Positions 1 to 14,000 of a stretch of DNA of 64,000 bases are shown piece by piece. The position numbers and the translations under genes were made by a program. The DNA is taken from positions 23,076 to 87,075 of the forward strand of contig KB295796.1 in NCBI GenBank assembly GCA_000328365.1. The letters are read 5' to 3'. The notes under the pieces were generated by a model that was not told where the DNA came from, searched no databases, and saw only the letters and a program-made list of their open reading frames with translations. How positions within the stretch are numbered: position 1 is the first letter of the stretch; each line of letters opens with the position of its first letter. This DNA comes from Capitella teleta (Eukaryota; Annelida; Polychaeta; Capitellidae).

Positions 1-29
1 CTATTTTTTCCTCATTAAAGAAATCCATT

Positions 30-1163
30 TAGAGTTGTTCGACACCGACATTGACAATATCGGTATCGGTAATGTCGGGGCTTTTTACCGATAGTCGGTG
101 TCGGTAAATTCACCGACATTTTCAAACCGATATCATCTCATTCCCGGCCTTCCTTCCCCTATGCGCATATTGAGTAACTGTTTGGATAATTAGCAAAGCC
201 GGCCTAGAAGCCATTCATGCGTAGTAAGCGAGCGACCACGAGTCGACGGCACGAGGCATGCGAATTGAGTCCACGGTGTGCTCGTGACGGTTAATTAAGC
301 TGTTGCTTCGATAACGGTTAAGCGGGAGCGCCCTGTGTAAAACGGGGCCTTACTGGGATGATCCGTATCAGTTCGTCATCGAGATATCTCTGACCCTGAC
401 CCGTTCCGAATTAATCATCATCATCATGCCTAGGAATCCCAGCTTGTAGTGGCGACACTTCAGCGTGGACCCGAACGACACCCCGTTTGTTATCTGCTAG
501 CTGGTTAAACCTATTAGTAGAAGCAGGGGTGGCAGCTTGCACGGAAACACTAGGACTGCTGGCAGAAGTTTGAAATAGATCAGAATACACATTTATGCAT
601 TAATGTTTGTGGGTTATTTGAACTTATTTCTTGTCTTGTGTTCTTCTTTACAAGTTATGAAAAGTTATGGCGACACTGTCGTACAGCTACCACCCCTTTT
701 TGGACAATGCACTCGTCCGCTAATTGACTCAAATGCGAGGGAAAGCGTTCAAGTGCGCGCGTGGAGATAGAGGGAGCTGTACTTGGCTTTGACTATGATT
801 GCCTTCTTTCTTTTACAGGTACATGTCATGGTGCACGATCATGCGAATTTTAATGCGCTTGAACATGAAAATAAACAGCAAGAAGCCTAGAAGCCTCACT
901 ATGCTGAATATAACTTGTGGTATTTTCGCTGATCAGTGCAGCTGTTTTAATGCATCGAGTGCCATCGACATAAGGCTCAGCTATTCAAACACCGCCTATT
1001 AGTGTCGCCCGAGCTTCCTTATTGCGTAATCTATGATTGTATAGACCGACTATTATAGTCACAGCGTGGCTTGCGTTAATGTCGGTGTCGGTGTCGCCGA
1101 TATTACCCCGTCCGACATATCGGTATCGGTAAAGCTCCGATATGTCGGTGTCGAACAACTCTA
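30..1163. mobile_element. hAT-like non-autonomous DNA transposon
   Basis: The two ends are perfect 21-base inverted repeats (30-50 and 1143-1163) beginning tagagttgttcgacaccgac. Inside each end lie several short cggtatcggta-type repeats in both orientations (about 56-115 and 1080-1140), the subterminal-repeat pattern seen in many hAT elements. A TAGAG start is typical of hAT ends. The flanking octamers (22-29 aatccatt and 1164-1171 atcacatt) match at only five of eight positions, so a target-site duplication is weak or decayed. No convincing transposase reading frame is present in the 1.1 kb, so it would depend on a relative for movement. The hAT assignment is an inference from the ends. Confidence 0.75.
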
Positions 1164-2380
1164 ATCACATTCTTTCATGTTCTGAACTGTCAGCAAAAGG
1201 CGAACCGGCGACCATTGCTTGCTTCTATCAAAGCGCTACGCAATCATGGCAGTCTTTAATACTTAAGTGGAGACTAAGCAGGAGGTGATGTTTGACTCGA
1301 CTCATGACACAAGCAGTCACAAGTTGAGTCACTGACACAAATTGTGAAAATTTTGATGCACGCAGAAATGCCCAACAAGTGCAAGGTTGTTTAACACAGG
1401 GTCAAGTGTCAATCAGGACCGATAATGACCAGTCGCTGGTTGCGTTGAGCAGGTGGTCGCTGAATACAGGGTCACTTACATGTTGAAGTGGCCGGGCGGA
1501 ATTAGGGTGGTCGCTAGAGTTAAGATTTGGTCAGAGGTCGGAGTTTGATGCTAACACAGGCTTTAGTGTACGTTCATATGGTTCTCTGAAGTTCTGAACC
1601 TAAGTTCCTAATTTATTGACCTGTGTCGTGATCACTTGTGGGCTAAATCATCCTCCCCTTATCTGTCCACTGAATGTTTCGAGTTGAAGTTTGGTCGTCC
1701 ATGTTTTAGTTGAGTGTCCTAGGAGTGAGGACACTCAACCAAAGTGTCCTTACTTAGAGAACACTCAGGGAGAGCATTGAAAAAGACATGCCCCAGTGTT
1801 AAACAATACACTTTCTCAAAACCTACGTGCATGTCACTCTCTGGTGATGCTTCATTGTGTTATGAATAGGCTTGGGAGATGATTTAAAAAAATAACACGA
1901 GGATTTTTATGGGGGTTTTTTTTGGCGATAATGATAATCATCACGATAATTTGTTCTCTGGCAGTAAGTGGCTGAAGCACGCTAAGTACCAATGAAAAAT
2001 TAAAATTGACGGATGGCTGTGACTCACCATCTGCATGTATAAAGAATTGATAGAATTGAAAGAATAGAATTGATCCTTATTATACTGTTGTAAATGGGAG
2101 TCGTCAATAAGTCAATCAATGGAAAGTTTGAAACTGACAACTTGTGCACACAAGTGTTATGCAATGACAGGCAGGCACTTTATGCTTTAATTGAGCTGAC
2201 TCACAAGGTCGAGAAGTTGTTGATTAGGGCAACCATGCGGAACTGTGAAAAACACATTTCGCGAAAAAAGCTCTTTACGTGAAAATTGACGGCCACGAAA
2301 AATGAGAAATTTCCCAGTTTGATTCCTAGTGATTGATTTTTATTTGAACTCTACTCTGAATTTTCTGTTTATCTGTTTAG
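1164..2380 (+). other. Upstream region of TBL3 with candidate first exon
   Basis: This non-coding stretch should hold the TBL3 promoter and first exon, because the first recognisable TBL3 exon starts at an acceptor (2381) in phase 2. One candidate first exon is 2235-2278: an ATG, fourteen codons plus two bases, ending at a gtgaaa donor in the matching phase. It would give an N-terminus MRNCEKHISRKKLFT joined to FAVDAK. The resemblance to the usual TBL3 start (a basic residue run before the aromatic-AV motif) is slight, so the exon is tentative. Nothing else is supported here. Confidence 0.3.
1709..1739. repeat. Perfect 12-bp hairpin
   Basis: Arms gttgagtgtcct (1709-1720) and aggacactcaac (1728-1739) are exact inverted repeats around a 7-base loop. 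Further agtgtcc and acactca words follow up to about 1768. It lies in the non-coding stretch upstream of TBL3. No function is claimed. Confidence 0.6.
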
Positions 2381-5300
2381 CTTTGCTGTGGATGCCAAGC
2401 ATGAAGCTTTCTTCACTGGAGGCAAAGTTCAGGTCAGTTTGCCATGGAATATTCAAAGTTTTTCAAATGAACTCAATGAACCTTAAACAATGAGCATTTC
2501 TTCAATCTTCACTGGAAATTGCATACTTACATATTATATAACTTATATTTAAACAATATTTTCAGGTTTCACAAAATGAAAAGCACATTTTCACTCAATG
2601 CAGCAACAAGGTCATCGCCCTTGATGTGGCTACAGGCCTCTCCAGTCATGAAATTTCACAGGTACCGTTGAACTCATGGATTCTATTAAGAAGTTCTAAA
2701 ATTTTGGTTTGTCAGGAGGAAGATTCAGAAGTGACGTCATTTGCTGTCAGTCCGGATGATGAGGTTTACTTTGTGTTACAGCTTCTCGTCGTTCATTCAT
2801 ATTTCTTTTTTATGTCTCAAGATTCTGGTCGTAGCTCATCAGAATCTTATTTTGCGTCAGTGGCTATGGAAAGAGAAAGAGCTAGTTCGCTCTTGGAAGG
2901 TCAGACCTCGTACTCAATCACCTCCTTTCTTGACATCTCTCCTTTTCAGGCTATCCACATCTCCCCTGTCTCCTGTATGACCTTTGACCCAACCAGCACT
3001 CTGCTCGCCACAGGTGGTTGTGACGCAACCATTAAAGTGTGGGACGTCCTAAAAAAATACTGCACTCACAACCTCAAGGGTCACCAAGGGGTCATTAGGT
3101 AACTGCTCCCTCATCCATCTGACTCGCCCTTATGTGATTCAATTATCAGCCTGGCTGAATTCCACCCCAATGCAGAACTTCTGCAGCTGGTAACGGCAGC
3201 TGATGACAGCTGCCTCCGTGTGTGGTCTCTGGAGAGCAGCAGCTGCCTGTATGTGTTGGAGGGCCACTTCAGTGCAATCCCTTGCATACAGTTCTCTGTG
3301 GATGGCAACACTCTCTATAGGTTGGCATTATTCGCCACTGTTCTCGCCAGATATTCAATTTTCTGTGCATTTCTTTTCAGTGCTGGTCGAGACAATGTTA
3401 TCATCACTTGGGATCTCATTGAAAAGAAGAAGAGGAGAGTTATCCCAACGTTTGAGGTCAGCCGCCACATGACGCTCTGCTTCTTACCGGTTGCTTCTTA
3501 TTTCAGAGTATCGAAGGCCTCGCTCTCCTTCCCAGCACCAAGCGTGGTTACCCTGAGTTGGCCGCTCCACCTAACAAAGAAGTGCTCGTATCCGGAGGTT
3601 TACGAGGTTAGACATGATGGCATCTCGGTTTTAATACTGATGCAATATTTTGCAGGAGAGTTAAGGGTATGGGACCCAGAAACGGGACTGTGCTTGAAGG
3701 GATCAACCGCAGAAGGAAGCTCTGAGAACACATCTCAGTCGATTGTTCGCGTATCTCTGACTCAGTCACTTCTGACTGCAGTAACCTTTGACCACAACAT
3801 CCTCCAATACGAGCGCAACACCTTGAAACCACAGAGACAGGTGCGTTATACGACTCAGGATTGAGCCGCTTTTAAATTTTCCTTTGCTGACAGTTGGTAG
3901 GCAATAATGACGATGTGGTTGACATGAAGTTCTTTGGTGAGATGCACAGTCATCTCGTTGTGGCCACCAACAGCGAACTCATTAAGGTCTACGAGGTTTC
4001 CACGTGGGTTTGTCAGATTCTGCGCGGTCATTCTGACACTGTCATGGCACTGGACGTGTCTTCCGATGGCCATGTCCTGGTCAGTGCTTCTAAGGACCAG
4101 ACAGCCCGCGTGTGGAAAATGGACGCTGAAGGAGCCGTCCAGTGCGTTGGGATAGCCAAAGGTCACACCCATGCAGTGCTCTCGGTCGGCGTGTCTAGGT
4201 ACAGAAATAATTCTATTTTCTGGTGAATCATTCTTCTTCTTTCCTTTCAGATTGAAGCCATCTTTGCTGGTAACTGGAAGTCATGATCTGACCTTGAAAA
4301 CATGGCCGCTGTCCACTGCTGTGGACTCTGATGATATCACCGCTCTTTCAACCACACGCACCACAAAAGCCCATGACAAGGAAATCAACTCCCTTGTCCT
4401 CTCTCCTAATGATAAATTCATCGCGTCTGGTTCTCAAGACAGAACAGCAAAAGTAATTGATGCTTTCATTTATCCTTCATCGCCTCACTTACCTTGTCTC
4501 AGTTGTGGACTGCGAGTGATCTCTCATTGGTCGGGGTTTTCCGTGGACACCGTCGTGGAATCTGGAGGATCCAGTTCTCTCCTGTAGATCAGTGCGTTGC
4601 CACGGCTTCAGCAGACGGAACCATTCGTATCTGGTCACTCACGGATTTCTCTTGTGTTAAGGTAAAAGCGTTTCTTGTCCTGATTTGTAGTATCGCTTTT
4701 TTTCATCTCTGCTAGATGTTTGAGGGGCATGAAGGTTCGGTTCTGACCGTGCAGTTCCTCTGTCGTGGCATGCAGCTGCTGTCCAGTGGCTCAGACGGTC
4801 TGGTCAAGCTGTGGACTATCAAGAGTACTGAGTGTGTGAAGACCTTTGATAACCACGAAGGAAAAGTTTGGGCGCTGGCTTTGAATTCAGCTGAAGACAG
4901 AATTGCTACGGGCGCCAGTGACGCCAGTATTATGCTGTGGAAGGTGCGTGTACTGGGATGGCGTTGGTCAATTGTAGATTTGGGTTTTCTTCTTTCAGGA
5001 TGTGTCGGAGATCGAAGTACAGGAAGCACGCGCCCAGCAGAAGGAACTCATCACCCGCAAACAGAAGTTGGATAATTTGATCCAACAGAAGAAATACTTG
5101 AAGGCGATTGGCTTAGCCATCGTGCTGGATCAGCCCTTCCGTCTCATGACCATCATCAAACGTACGCCTTGTGATAGCTGCTTGTTTCGTTGCCGTTTTC
5201 ATGAATCGTATTTTCATTTCTAGTCATTATGGAGAGCGACGAAGCTGAGAAATTACAAGAAACACTGACTGCCTTAAGAGATGATCAGATTGGTGAGCTG

Positions 5301-5845
5301 CTCCCTCAAATGCATCGCATGAATTTCACCGGATATTTTTATTTGCAGGATCTCTGCTTAAATACATGGTTCAATGGAATTCCAACAGCAAACACTGTCA
5401 CGTGGCGCAAACGGTTCTTTCGGTTATTTTGCGTTCGTTCACTCCAGAGACCCTACTCACCCTGCCAAACATGAGGTCATCTCTTGAGGGTCTCTTACCA
5501 TACACTGGTAAATTCTCTGATCAACGAGTGAAAAGTTTGGTGTAATTTTCTCCTCTGCAGAACGGCACTATGAACGGCTGGGTAGACTAGCTCAGCAGAC
5601 GACTTTTATCGACTACACCTGGTGCTGTATGCGCCGTGTGGGCACTGAGCAAATGTCAGTTGGTTTGTGTGGATCTCACGGGTCCTTAATGTTCTGGTTT
5701 TATTTTCAGACACATTGACGCGGAAAGTCCACCGATTCTGAGTGAGAAATCTAAATTAAAGAAAGGCAAAAAGAAAGGGCGCAAACTGAGTGAAAATGGA
5801 AACGAGGCTGTGCGAAGTAAACGACGAAAATCAGCTGTGAAATAA
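2381..5845 (+). CDS. TBL3: TBL3/UTP13, U3 snoRNP WD40-repeat protein
   Basis: The product is a nucleolar component of the UTP-B subcomplex of the small-subunit processome, needed for 18S rRNA maturation. About sixteen short exons splice with introns of about 40-130 bases. The translation follows the vertebrate protein nearly block by block: FAVDAKHEAFFTGGKVQ, FDPTSTLLATGGCDATIKVW, SGSQDRTAK, ATASADGTIRIW and LLSSGSDGLVKLWTIK, then the Utp13 C-terminal helical domain (KKYLKAIGLAIVLDQPF; GLLPYTERHYERL). Many WD40 repeats forming two propellers precede that domain. The protein ends in a Lys/Arg-rich tail (KKGKKKGRK; RSKRRKS) that could serve nucleolar targeting. The stop is at 5843-5845. The very first coding exon is not securely placed, so the start is open; the rest looks intact. 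Confidence 0.93.
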
Positions 5846-5860
5846 AGAACTTTTACTCTG

Positions 5861-5866
5861 AATAAA
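5861..5866 (+). terminator. Polyadenylation signal of TBL3
   Basis: An aataaa hexamer lies 16 bases after the TBL3 stop, implying a very short 3' UTR, in keeping with the compact gene. Confidence 0.6.
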
Positions 5867-8012
5867 TATATTCCATCATTTGACATTTCTATCTTTATTT
5901 GGCGTGATTCGATGATCTAAGTGTGCAGTTCATTGCAGCGCAAAAGAGATTAAGATCGTCGACTAGCGAACCTTGGCCTACAAACTGGGTTCACTGGGAC
6001 GCAGGGCATCTAACCTTACAAGGGGATAATTCTGTCAAGCCACGCCTCCTACTTAAATATTGGTCCGACCAGTCTCGGTACTGACAGAAAGCTTGTCTGC
6101 ATTTCCATGGTTACTGTCACACATATCTGCGAAGCGTGAAATTCCCGCCTGGTCGCATGACAATGTTTCATTAGAGAGAAAACGGAATACAAATTATATA
6201 CCCGTTACATATGTGCCAGCCCTTCTTCTCAACCCTTAACATGAAGTCGTGTTAAAGGGCTCAGAAGTTCAACAACATAATAGGATGTTCATCGTCTCAC
6301 GGAGAAATCGCTATTCGCATGAACTCCATGGCAACGCACGTGCTAACAGTGATCAAAATAATTACGCTATTTCAACGTCTTAAATCATCCAAATGTCATC
6401 AGATTTTTAGCAAACGGTCTCTCGCCTTACACTACATCAATACATTTGTGTGTTTTCGTCCAATCGCATCACTGCATCAGCATGACCTATTTGCTCGTAC
6501 GAAGCGAATCTATACCAAGCTAATTAGAAATAGGGCACAGGGTGTCTGGTGTCATGTTTTCGAGTAAACCCGGACACGGTTCGGTCTCATTGGCTCTCTG
6601 GGCGAAACCTTAAAATGGCCTGTGCTCCGGATCTAGAAGACGGAGCGTTATGATTCTTGTTTCAGAACAAGCATGCAATCAATATCACGATTAATTTCAC
6701 CTTTAACAAAGCTTTGTTTAACTTTATTAACGCGATATCTACTGTTTTACATATTTAATGAGGCGAGGAAACGAATGAATGCTGATTTTCTTCAGCGTTT
6801 TTTTTTTTTTTTTTTTTTTTTTTTCACAAGGTATAAATATGCAACCTGCAGACCCCATACATACAGAGTGGGAAATGCATTACATTCCTCATTCATTGAT
6901 GCAAGAATCGTTATGCTGAGTGTTCTAGATCCGCAGCACTGGCCATTTTAAAATTCCACCCAGGGAGCCAATCAGACCGTTATAATTATGTGAACGTCCG
7001 CTACATCTGGTGGAACTAGTTTTAGTAATACGCATTACATGTATAAGATATAGGTGGAGTTTTCCTTTTTTTGCAAGCCTCCCATATACTAGTACAAGAT
7101 CATTAAAAAAGCAAAAGGTTTGCAGTTTGCAGGACTATATTGTGCATGACATTTTTCTCTCTCTTTTTTTTTCCTCCTCTACCCCATTCTCCTTCTACTC
7201 GTTTAAGCTGTTTACATTCTTTCTGAATTTCTTGTCTTTTTTAAGATTTATTTTTGTATATAGCACTATATCGTGTGTGAGATGATAGTGTATGATAATT
7301 ATACATATAATGAATATACATCGCCAGATGTTGGGTGTTTGAGATAGATTAATTGGCATCAACGTCGATAAAATTGGGGATACACATTTTAGAAATACAC
7401 GTAGCAGCATGACATGTTAGATTAACCGTACCAAGTATGCATTTCCCTTATTTTAGCGTAATTTTTACACTGCGACATGTTTTGTGGCACTTTCTCGAAT
7501 AAGCGCAATGCCATTGAAAAACGTTGGAATCGCTAACATGGAGTAGACTACTTTTGGTCCACTCTGTATATTTGTTGTGTTTTTCTCTATGTTGGCCTAC
7601 TTGGAAACCGTATAATATTTTATATTCATTGCGTCCAATAACCCGCATCAATGCATGCGTAAATCGGAAACTTCAAAACAAAATCATGATTGATATAACT
7701 ATATAATTTATTGAAAGTCTTGACACTGAGGTCTGGAAAAATAAATGACATAAAGAGTGTAATTCTAAGCACCCTCGTGATGTTCCTGCTGCATGGGTTG
7801 CTAAGTGGGCGCCTGTCATACCCAGCCAGTCAGGGGCGCCGTTTAGCTTTTATTGTGGACACGAGAACCGTGGCTCGATGGTGATACTGTTGAGTACCCA
7901 TATCAACGTGGGCATTCATTTGGTCTGACTGTGCTTCGCTCAGCAGCTTGAGTGAAGCTTTGGTCGCTGGAGGACGAGGAGTGCGACCAGATAGTATCTA
8001 GCATTCGTTACC
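5867..8012. other. Intergenic region between TBL3 and the SLC6 gene
   Basis: No gene is supported here. It holds a near-perfect small hairpin around 6231-6260 (ccttaaca and its complement with one bulged base), a TIR element (listed separately), a T-run at about 6800-6824 inside that element, and T/C-rich sequence at about 7150-7260. The promoter and 5' UTR of the downstream SLC6 gene should be in the last part. Confidence 0.5.
6582..6979 (-). mobile_element. MITE-like TIR element, copy 1
   Basis: About 55 bases at each end are imperfect inverted repeats, from cggtctcattggctctctgg on the left to its complement ending at 6979. Both ends carry a TCTAGATC/GATCTAGA word at the inner edge. The inner sequence is non-coding and includes a T-run. 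On the reverse strand roughly 190 bases match the copy at 12014-12334 closely (for example gcctcattaaatatg, acagtagatatcg, aagctttgttaaaggt), so the two belong to one family. No clear target-site duplication is visible. The superfamily cannot be decided from the ends. Confidence 0.8.
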
Positions 8013-11000
8013 ATGGAGACTACAGAAGTAGAAGACAACCACCACGTTGGTAAAGGCGATGATCATGAGCCTACGAGTGACGTCACTGGAGTTTACAAGC
8101 GAGAGACTTGGACTCGAAAAATCGACTTTTTGTTGGCGTGTATTGGTTTCAGTGTTGGATTAGGAAATGTCTGGCGCTTCCCTTACTTATGTTACAAGAA
8201 CGGAGGAGGTCAGTAAAATCTGGGTTGTTCAGTGCAATTCTGTGGAACAATTTCATTTCCAGGGGCCTTCCTTATTCCCTACTTCCTATGTGTTCTCGTC
8301 GGGGGTGTTCCGACTTTCTTTCTGGAAGTTGCCATCGGACAATTCATGTCCAAAGGCGGTATTGGAGTGTGGAATATTTGTCCTCTGTTGCAAGGTATGG
8401 AATTTATGTGGATGCACAATTAACAACGGTGTGACGTATATATACATGTACATAATTTGGTTGGTTACATCGTAACGAGATTTAATTGTGTGAATTCATC
8501 ACGTGACAGGATTGAAAGAGGAGATGCATTTTGGTGAATTATTGAATATAACTTTACGTGTAATATGATATAATATGCAATTCTGAATGCATGCACATGT
8601 GCGTAAGAGGCGTCGCATGTGATACGAGCGTCGATTGAGAAATTAGGCCCTAATTTATATATGAAACCGGGGTATGACCTCAACCCTAACAATATATATA
8701 TATATATATATCTCGATGGTGTCCTCGTATAAATCATGTAATAATTATTCATGTCGTGATACATATACCGGCTTGGAATTGAAAGAAAAAAAGGTGATAT
8801 CAGGGCACGCACAAAGGGCGATAAAGCACATATACATGCATAGCTATAACATTATGGTTACATCCTCCTTTACGTTGAAAGGTCAGCAATTTGCGCTACA
8901 TTATTTTATGCATAGGAATAAAACGGCCAGCTTCGTGTCATGAAGAAGGCGAAACATTAAGGCCTTCCATCGCGAGAAACACTTCGTGGATCGTTGGAGT
9001 ATTCATTAGTAATTTATACGAAGAATTATTCATCTTATTTGCTAAGCCAATCAGGTCTCTAGCACCAGAAGTGAGGTACCATGGTTGGGTTGTTTTAACA
9101 GTTGGGTATACCAAACAAATAATTAAATTTAGAATCTTTCGTAGAAAAAAAAAGTAGGTCTAAGAACTTTTTTTTTTTTTTTTTTTACTTTAATTTTTGA
9201 GATTTGTATAGCCCCACAGCCTTTCAATAGAATGCTTTATGTTGATGAATCCTTTTTAGAAGCAAAATGCCTATTTTGCCGAGGTGCCGATTTGGGGCTC
9301 TTCGTCAAGTGTCGATGCCCCTCCTGATTAATTCTATTGAGTCTAGGCCCTATTCAGACGTCGTTATCGAGGCAATTAAGTTTAGAAGAGTTACATGAAG
9401 ACACCAGTACGTTGATATATGACATAATTTATGGAAGGATACTTAATTATTGCTAGCAACCAGTACTTTCGATAACACATCGATAAAAACTCACCCCCAA
9501 TTTTGGTACATCCATTTCACTCGATTTCATATACGTCACTCGAATTCCCAAGATGGCTCACAAGGCGAGGCGAGTGAAAATGAATTCACAATATTTGCTG
9601 AATACGACCAGTTTACTAAATGTTACTATAAATAGCAGCCAACAGCAGCCAGGCACACACCGATGACACCTGTGTCATTATATATATGACCAGCTAGGAA
9701 CCAGTGAAGAATTCACAAAGATTCTTAACTCCTTTACCTAAACCATTTTTTTGTCCAGGTTAATTATATATTTCAGGTGACAACGAATAATAAACAACTT
9801 GCGAATAACGAATCATAAAATAAGCTTAAAGTTAGAATTTACAAAAATAAATCCGTTCTTGTAACATGCCGGATAGCACATTGCCATAACGTGCAATAGT
9901 GCGTTATGATTAACTATGGCATTGAATGATATCTATGGATTCTGTTTGCCTTTAATTTTTGAGTTTCTGGAGCATGCACTGTCGCACTGAGAGACCTCTA
10001 TAGGACTTGAAACAAAGTTAACATGGCATTCTCAGTGTTGCATGAGCATCAATTCTAAGAGTTCGGAATGAAATATAAAAGTTGAGTGCTTATTCTAAGA
10101 TCGAGTTTAATGTTATAAGAGCATTCTTAGGAGTAAATTCTCAGGCTTAAGTCATGAGCCTGAGACCCTGAGCATGAGACTCTTTGTGAATACCACCCTT
10201 GTTTTGTTATAAAATTATAGTCTCCATGCAGGATATACATGTATACATGTGCAATATATTATTGGCCTTTGTAGTATAGGCAAGCAGACAAGAATTCTGC
10301 GTCATTAATATCTGCGAGTCATGGATTTCCCGTCGACATGTTTCGGGGAAATATGTTCAGTCGTGTGCCCCTCATTGAACACGTTGACATAGATTCAAGA
10401 TGCAGTAGTTTTTGGTGTACGCCAAGTTGAATTTTCACTATGATGTAAGTTTGTCATTCAATTTCCATTTTAAATTATTTCTGTGTTTGACTGTGGGGCC
10501 ACCGCACTCGTTTCAATCTGCAAAGTGAGATTTTCGATCGATCGACCGATCGACTAGGAAAAGGACAGGTTCTTGTCATTTTTTTCTCATCGATGGAAAT
10601 TATGGCGTTGTGTATTTTAACTGTTATATGTCACAACTTTATTGCAACCATATACTATGCTCTGCTCTCAGGAATTGGATTTGCGACGGTGCTGATTGTA
10701 TTCCTGGTGAATGTCTACTACAATGTCATTTTGGCGTGGGCCTTCCACTACCTCTTCGCTTCCTTCGCGTCCTTCAACGGCGTCCTGCCATGGGAGACCT
10801 GCGAAAATGACTGGAACACCCCAAAGTGCGTTCGGACGATCAGAGGAGATAACACGACCAATACAACAATATTCTCTAACACTACGTCCAATGGAACATC
10901 TGATCCCATTACGGAATATTGGGAGTAAGTTTTATTTATTATTTATTATATTTAAATTACTATAATTATTCATGAGAGTATTATAAAAATTCCACTTTAT

Positions 11001-14000
11001 TTCTCTCTTTGATTGACTCTTTCTCTTTTTCTGTCTCTCTTTCTCTCTATCACTTAAACTTTCCTAAGATAATTATTCTCTTTGTCTGTGTAAACAATGA
11101 ACCAAATATTGTATGAACTGATACTGCATGAAAATACTTCCCACTGACGTGATGCAATTTTAGACAACGCTGTACATGTATTTCAAATTTATAACTAACG
11201 ATTAATCAAAAGGCTGCATTGTAAACACTCAATACAATTTACTTAAATCAACCAATCAGAACGCAGCATTTTAAACTTCCCTTTTGAATCGACCAATCAA
11301 AACACTAAGCGTCCACTGGTTGCATCACGTGTCGCATCGCTGACCGTTATTGGTTGATTGCCCTCAGGAGGAAAGTTCTGCATCTTTCGTCCGGCGTTGA
11401 CGACGTCGGTCAGATACGGTGGGATTTGGCTTTGTGTCTCCTGCTGGCATGGATCGTCGTTTACTTCTGCATATGGAAAGGAATTAAATCCTCCGGAAAG
11501 GTGACCAAGCGTTGGGCATCACCCATTCCCCTCACCCCATGTGCTGCGTTTAAAGTCTGAACCCGTGGCAACCCACCTCCCTCTGTCTCTGTTGTGCAGA
11601 AACATGCAATTTAGTCTTGGATACCACCGAGAAATGGTCTGTTAGTGATACCAGGCCAATGAAGAAGATGTCAGGTATGAGTCATATTGGTGGTTTTCTG
11701 TTTTCAGTTTTGAAGCTGATTCAGGACCACGCATGTGCCTGTCGTAGTATTTACGAGCGGCACTTTTGTATTCAACGAGCACTATATATAATTATGAGTC
11801 AGTATACAGAATCGTGCTTTGCAGAATGCCAGCATTTTGCTTCTAAGTGTTCATTAGTTAATAACTTCTCCTTAAACCAATCCCATAAATGGTGGAGGCG
11901 CTAATGGCAGTTGGCCCCTTGGATTCACCCACATACGGGATATATAGTAACCCAACCAGTATATTAGTTCCTCAAGAGTAACCGACGATCATCCTGAATC
12001 CTCGGTTACATAACGCTCTCATTGACTCCCTGGGCGAAATTTAGAAATGGCCAGTGCTCGGACTTTATGACACTCAGCAGAACTTTCACCTGTGAGTGAG
12101 GAATATAATGAATTTTCTCACGTTGTGTACATGGTTTTGTTGCCTCATTAAATATGCAAAACAGTAGATATCGTGTTACTAAAGGTCAAGCAAGCTTTGT
12201 TAAAGGTAAAATTAATCATAATTAATATTGATTTATGCTTCTTTTGAAAGAAGAATAATTATTATTATTACTGAGTCTTCTAGATCTAGAGCACTGGCCA
12301 TATTAAGGTTTCGCCCTGGGAGCCAATGAGACTAAACCGATTCAGAGCCTTTGAGCTCAGTTTATCTTTATATATGGCACCCATACAATACAACTTTGTT
12401 GGAGCAGCCTCTGTATAACACTCATATAACATGACACAACACAACAGAGTTGGAGGAGGCGTTAATGAAACGCTTATTGCATAATAACCCATTCTTATTA
12501 ACAAGTGACAAGCGACTATATTTTCTATTATGTCAAAAGTCAAAGAAACAAAGTCCCTTCACCTTGCGTGGCCCTTTGAGCACCTGGATGATTACAAATG
12601 GCTAATTTGATAAATCTGCTTATGTAAATTGTGTTGTTTAACAGCCACAATTGCTCCGAACACCACCTCCACCCCCTTCTCCTTGAGCAAATTGCTCTCA
12701 TGTGTACACCAATCCTCTGTGTTTTATTCAGGTGATGTATTTTACGGCCACCGCACCCTACGTCTTGATGTTCACCCTCCTAATCCGTGGGATCACCCTC
12801 CCTGGATCTGCAGAAGGAATCCGATTTTACCTCATCCCGGATTGGGACAAACTCCTGGAAGTTCAGGTTTGTGGTTTCGGCTGAGATCCAATGCAGGTAC
12901 ATTTATTTAATCTTTAAAAATAAGTGTTAAATAATGTTCACTGTACTAATCAATTGCTGAATTACAGGTGTGGGTCGACGCTGGAACACAAGTCTTTTAC
13001 TCATACTCAATTGGTATTGGAACATTGACTGCCCTTGGCAGTTACAACAAATGGAACCACAACTGCTTGAGGTCAGTGTACATCCACGGTCCACCCAATG
13101 TCAGGGGATATATAATGTCTATGTTTCATCTTTATTCTTCCAACAGAGATTGCTTAGCATTTGCTGGAATCAACAGTGGTACAAGTTTCTTCTCAGGCTT
13201 CGTCATCTTCTCGGTCCTGGGATTCATGGCGCACGAACAAGGAGTATCCGTAGCTGACGCCGCTGAGTCCGGTTAGCTGGACATTGTTAACATCGCAGTG
13301 ACCATTGTCCAGTTTACTGTTTGAATTTTAGGCCCAGGGTTAGCCTTTATTGCCTATCCCAAAGCTATTGCCGAGATGCCGTTTGCCCCATTCTGGTCTA
13401 TCTTGTTTTTCTTCATGATCATTTTGCTTGGTCTTGACAGCCAGGTAAGGAGTGATTGGCAACTGCTATTTGATCCATTTCAACGATATCATCAGTTTGT
13501 TGGGGTAGAGGGCTTCATCACGGCCATAGTGGACGTGTTTCCCCGTCAGATGAGACGCGGATACAGACGCGAAGTCTTCATTGCTTTCGTCTGCCTCGTT
13601 TCCTTCTTCATCGGTCTCTCAATGGTCACTGAGGTATGAGTACTGATCAAGGGTCTGTCGCGTTATTGCATTCCTTGTCAGGGAGGTATGTATGTGTTCC
13701 TTCTGTTCGACTACTACGCGGGAAGTCGAGTCATCCTGCTAGTAGCCTTCTTTGAGTGCCTAGCTGTGGCGTATATCTACGGCGCAACTCGCTTCCACGA
13801 TAACCTGACAATGATGTTAGGCTACAAAGTTTACTCTATCGTGAAATATGCATGGTGGATCATGACTCCATTTTTCACCCTGGTTTGCCATCGAAATGTC
13901 ATGTTTTCATTCATTGTGATAAGTTTTCCTCCAAAGGCTCTGTTTGCACTGTGTATCTATAGTTATTCTGAGCTCACCTATAACCGCGACTACGTGTATC

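Noticed and set aside
1826-1840. Short ATG exon before a gtgatg donor as the TBL3 start
   Set aside because: Its phase does not match the phase 2 acceptor at 2381.
9706-10204. A TIR element bounded by attcacaaaga words in the SLC6 intron
   Set aside because: The inverted match is only about 12-14 bases and the same word also occurs alone near 18903, so it is too weak to list as an element.
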